Assembly (NCBI GenBank): GCA_964016985.1
Contig: OZ024833.1
Coordinates: 58,975,463-59,039,462 of the forward strand
Length of the DNA: 64,000 bases
Source: Anodontia alba
Taxonomy: Eukaryota > Mollusca > Bivalvia > Lucinida > Lucinidae
Direction of reading: 5' to 3'
Both the position numbers and the translations under genes were made by a program. The notes under the pieces are model-generated. The model had not been told where the DNA came from, did no database searches, and was given only the letters and a program-made list of their open reading frames with translations. Shown in pieces: positions 63,870 through 64,000 of the stretch (the stretch's first letter is position 1; the number at the start of each line of letters is the position of its first letter).

Positions 63870-64000
63870 AAACAGAGTTTATCCTAAATATTCTTAACTC
63901 CATACCAAAGTCGTCCTAAACTTTGAACAAGCCCATCTGGTTACCTGTTTATGTGTCTGCGGCGTTTGATCTGGATCTACAATATTTGTTCAGGCTTTAT
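63870..64000. mobile_element. Family A MITE cut by the window end
   Basis: GTTTATCCTAAATATTCTTA, AAGTCGTCCTAAACTTTGAA and CGGCGTTTGATCTGGATCTA; continues past 64000. Confidence 0.6.

Overview
The window looks like non-coding, repeat-rich DNA from a metazoan, most likely a marine bivalve mollusc. This is inferred from the AT-rich base composition, long gene-poor stretches, abundant CA/AT/CT microsatellites, a tRNA-derived SINE with a conserved 3' half, and a very dense population of short palindromic (foldback/MITE) elements. No prokaryotic gene organisation, operon, rRNA, free-standing tRNA or CRISPR array is visible. Only one stretch looks like a host gene: a minus-strand exon at 41392-42015 that encodes the N-terminus of a membrane adenylate cyclase (ADCY1/rutabaga-like) and ends in a perfect splice donor. 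No further exon was recognised, so the 41 kb to its left is probably first intron and the sequence to its right 5' flank.

Nearly everything else is transposable elements. Letters used in the entries: A = hairpin MITE with a GATCAGACGCCGC-type core and TTTACCC ends; B = ~280 bp MITE bounded by CATNACGAAAAC with a ~60 bp perfect palindrome; C = foldback with a related palindrome (GAAGCGCCTC); D = MITE with GCAGACGAC ends and a TTTGACATTTCATGCAAATT hairpin; E and F = MITEs built round GATCAGNCTGCGCATGCGCAG-type hairpins; G = MULE-type MITE with 9-bp target duplications; H and I = CCCAGC-ended palindromes with 2-bp duplications; J1/J2 = hairpins around GGAAAGAATTTGCTCCC; K = repeat carrying CRE, TATA and E-box-like motifs; L = GGGCGGTTGCC-ended element; M, N, O, P, Q = other dispersed repeats. 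There are also four recognisable SINE copies plus fragments, a dead mariner (59056-60226), a pogo/Tigger-like element (21495-22168), and a 2.4 kb element with 50-bp inverted repeats and a 5-bp target duplication that contains a decayed LINE reverse transcriptase (44582-46980).

Layout. 1-15 kb: D, C, B, E, F, K, A and L copies, with large AT and CA microsatellites. 15.2-16.6 kb: a ~150-bp tandem satellite split by a B element. 17-27 kb: mixed MITEs and the pogo-like element. 27-31 kb: H pair, K with A core, then a repeat (O) that received two SINEs. 31-41 kb: J, SINE, A cluster, and two minisatellites that seem to have grown out of MITE sequence. 41-42 kb: adenylate cyclase exon. 42.5-49 kb: J2, F, I, the 50-bp-TIR element with LINE, and H/I copies. 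49-54 kb: three G elements with 9-bp duplications, B, K. 54-64 kb: a long foldback, a SINE split by B, the mariner, a CT microsatellite, then F split by B, A and D.

The parts do not form a pathway. What ties the window together is nesting: B sits inside F, J, A, SINE, L and the satellite; H and I sit inside F; G inside E; E inside D; SINEs inside O. These nests give relative ages and, where an uninterrupted relative is present, an empty-site sequence. The most unusual pattern is that the hairpin cores of families A, B/C and P differ between copies by paired, pairing-preserving changes on both arms.
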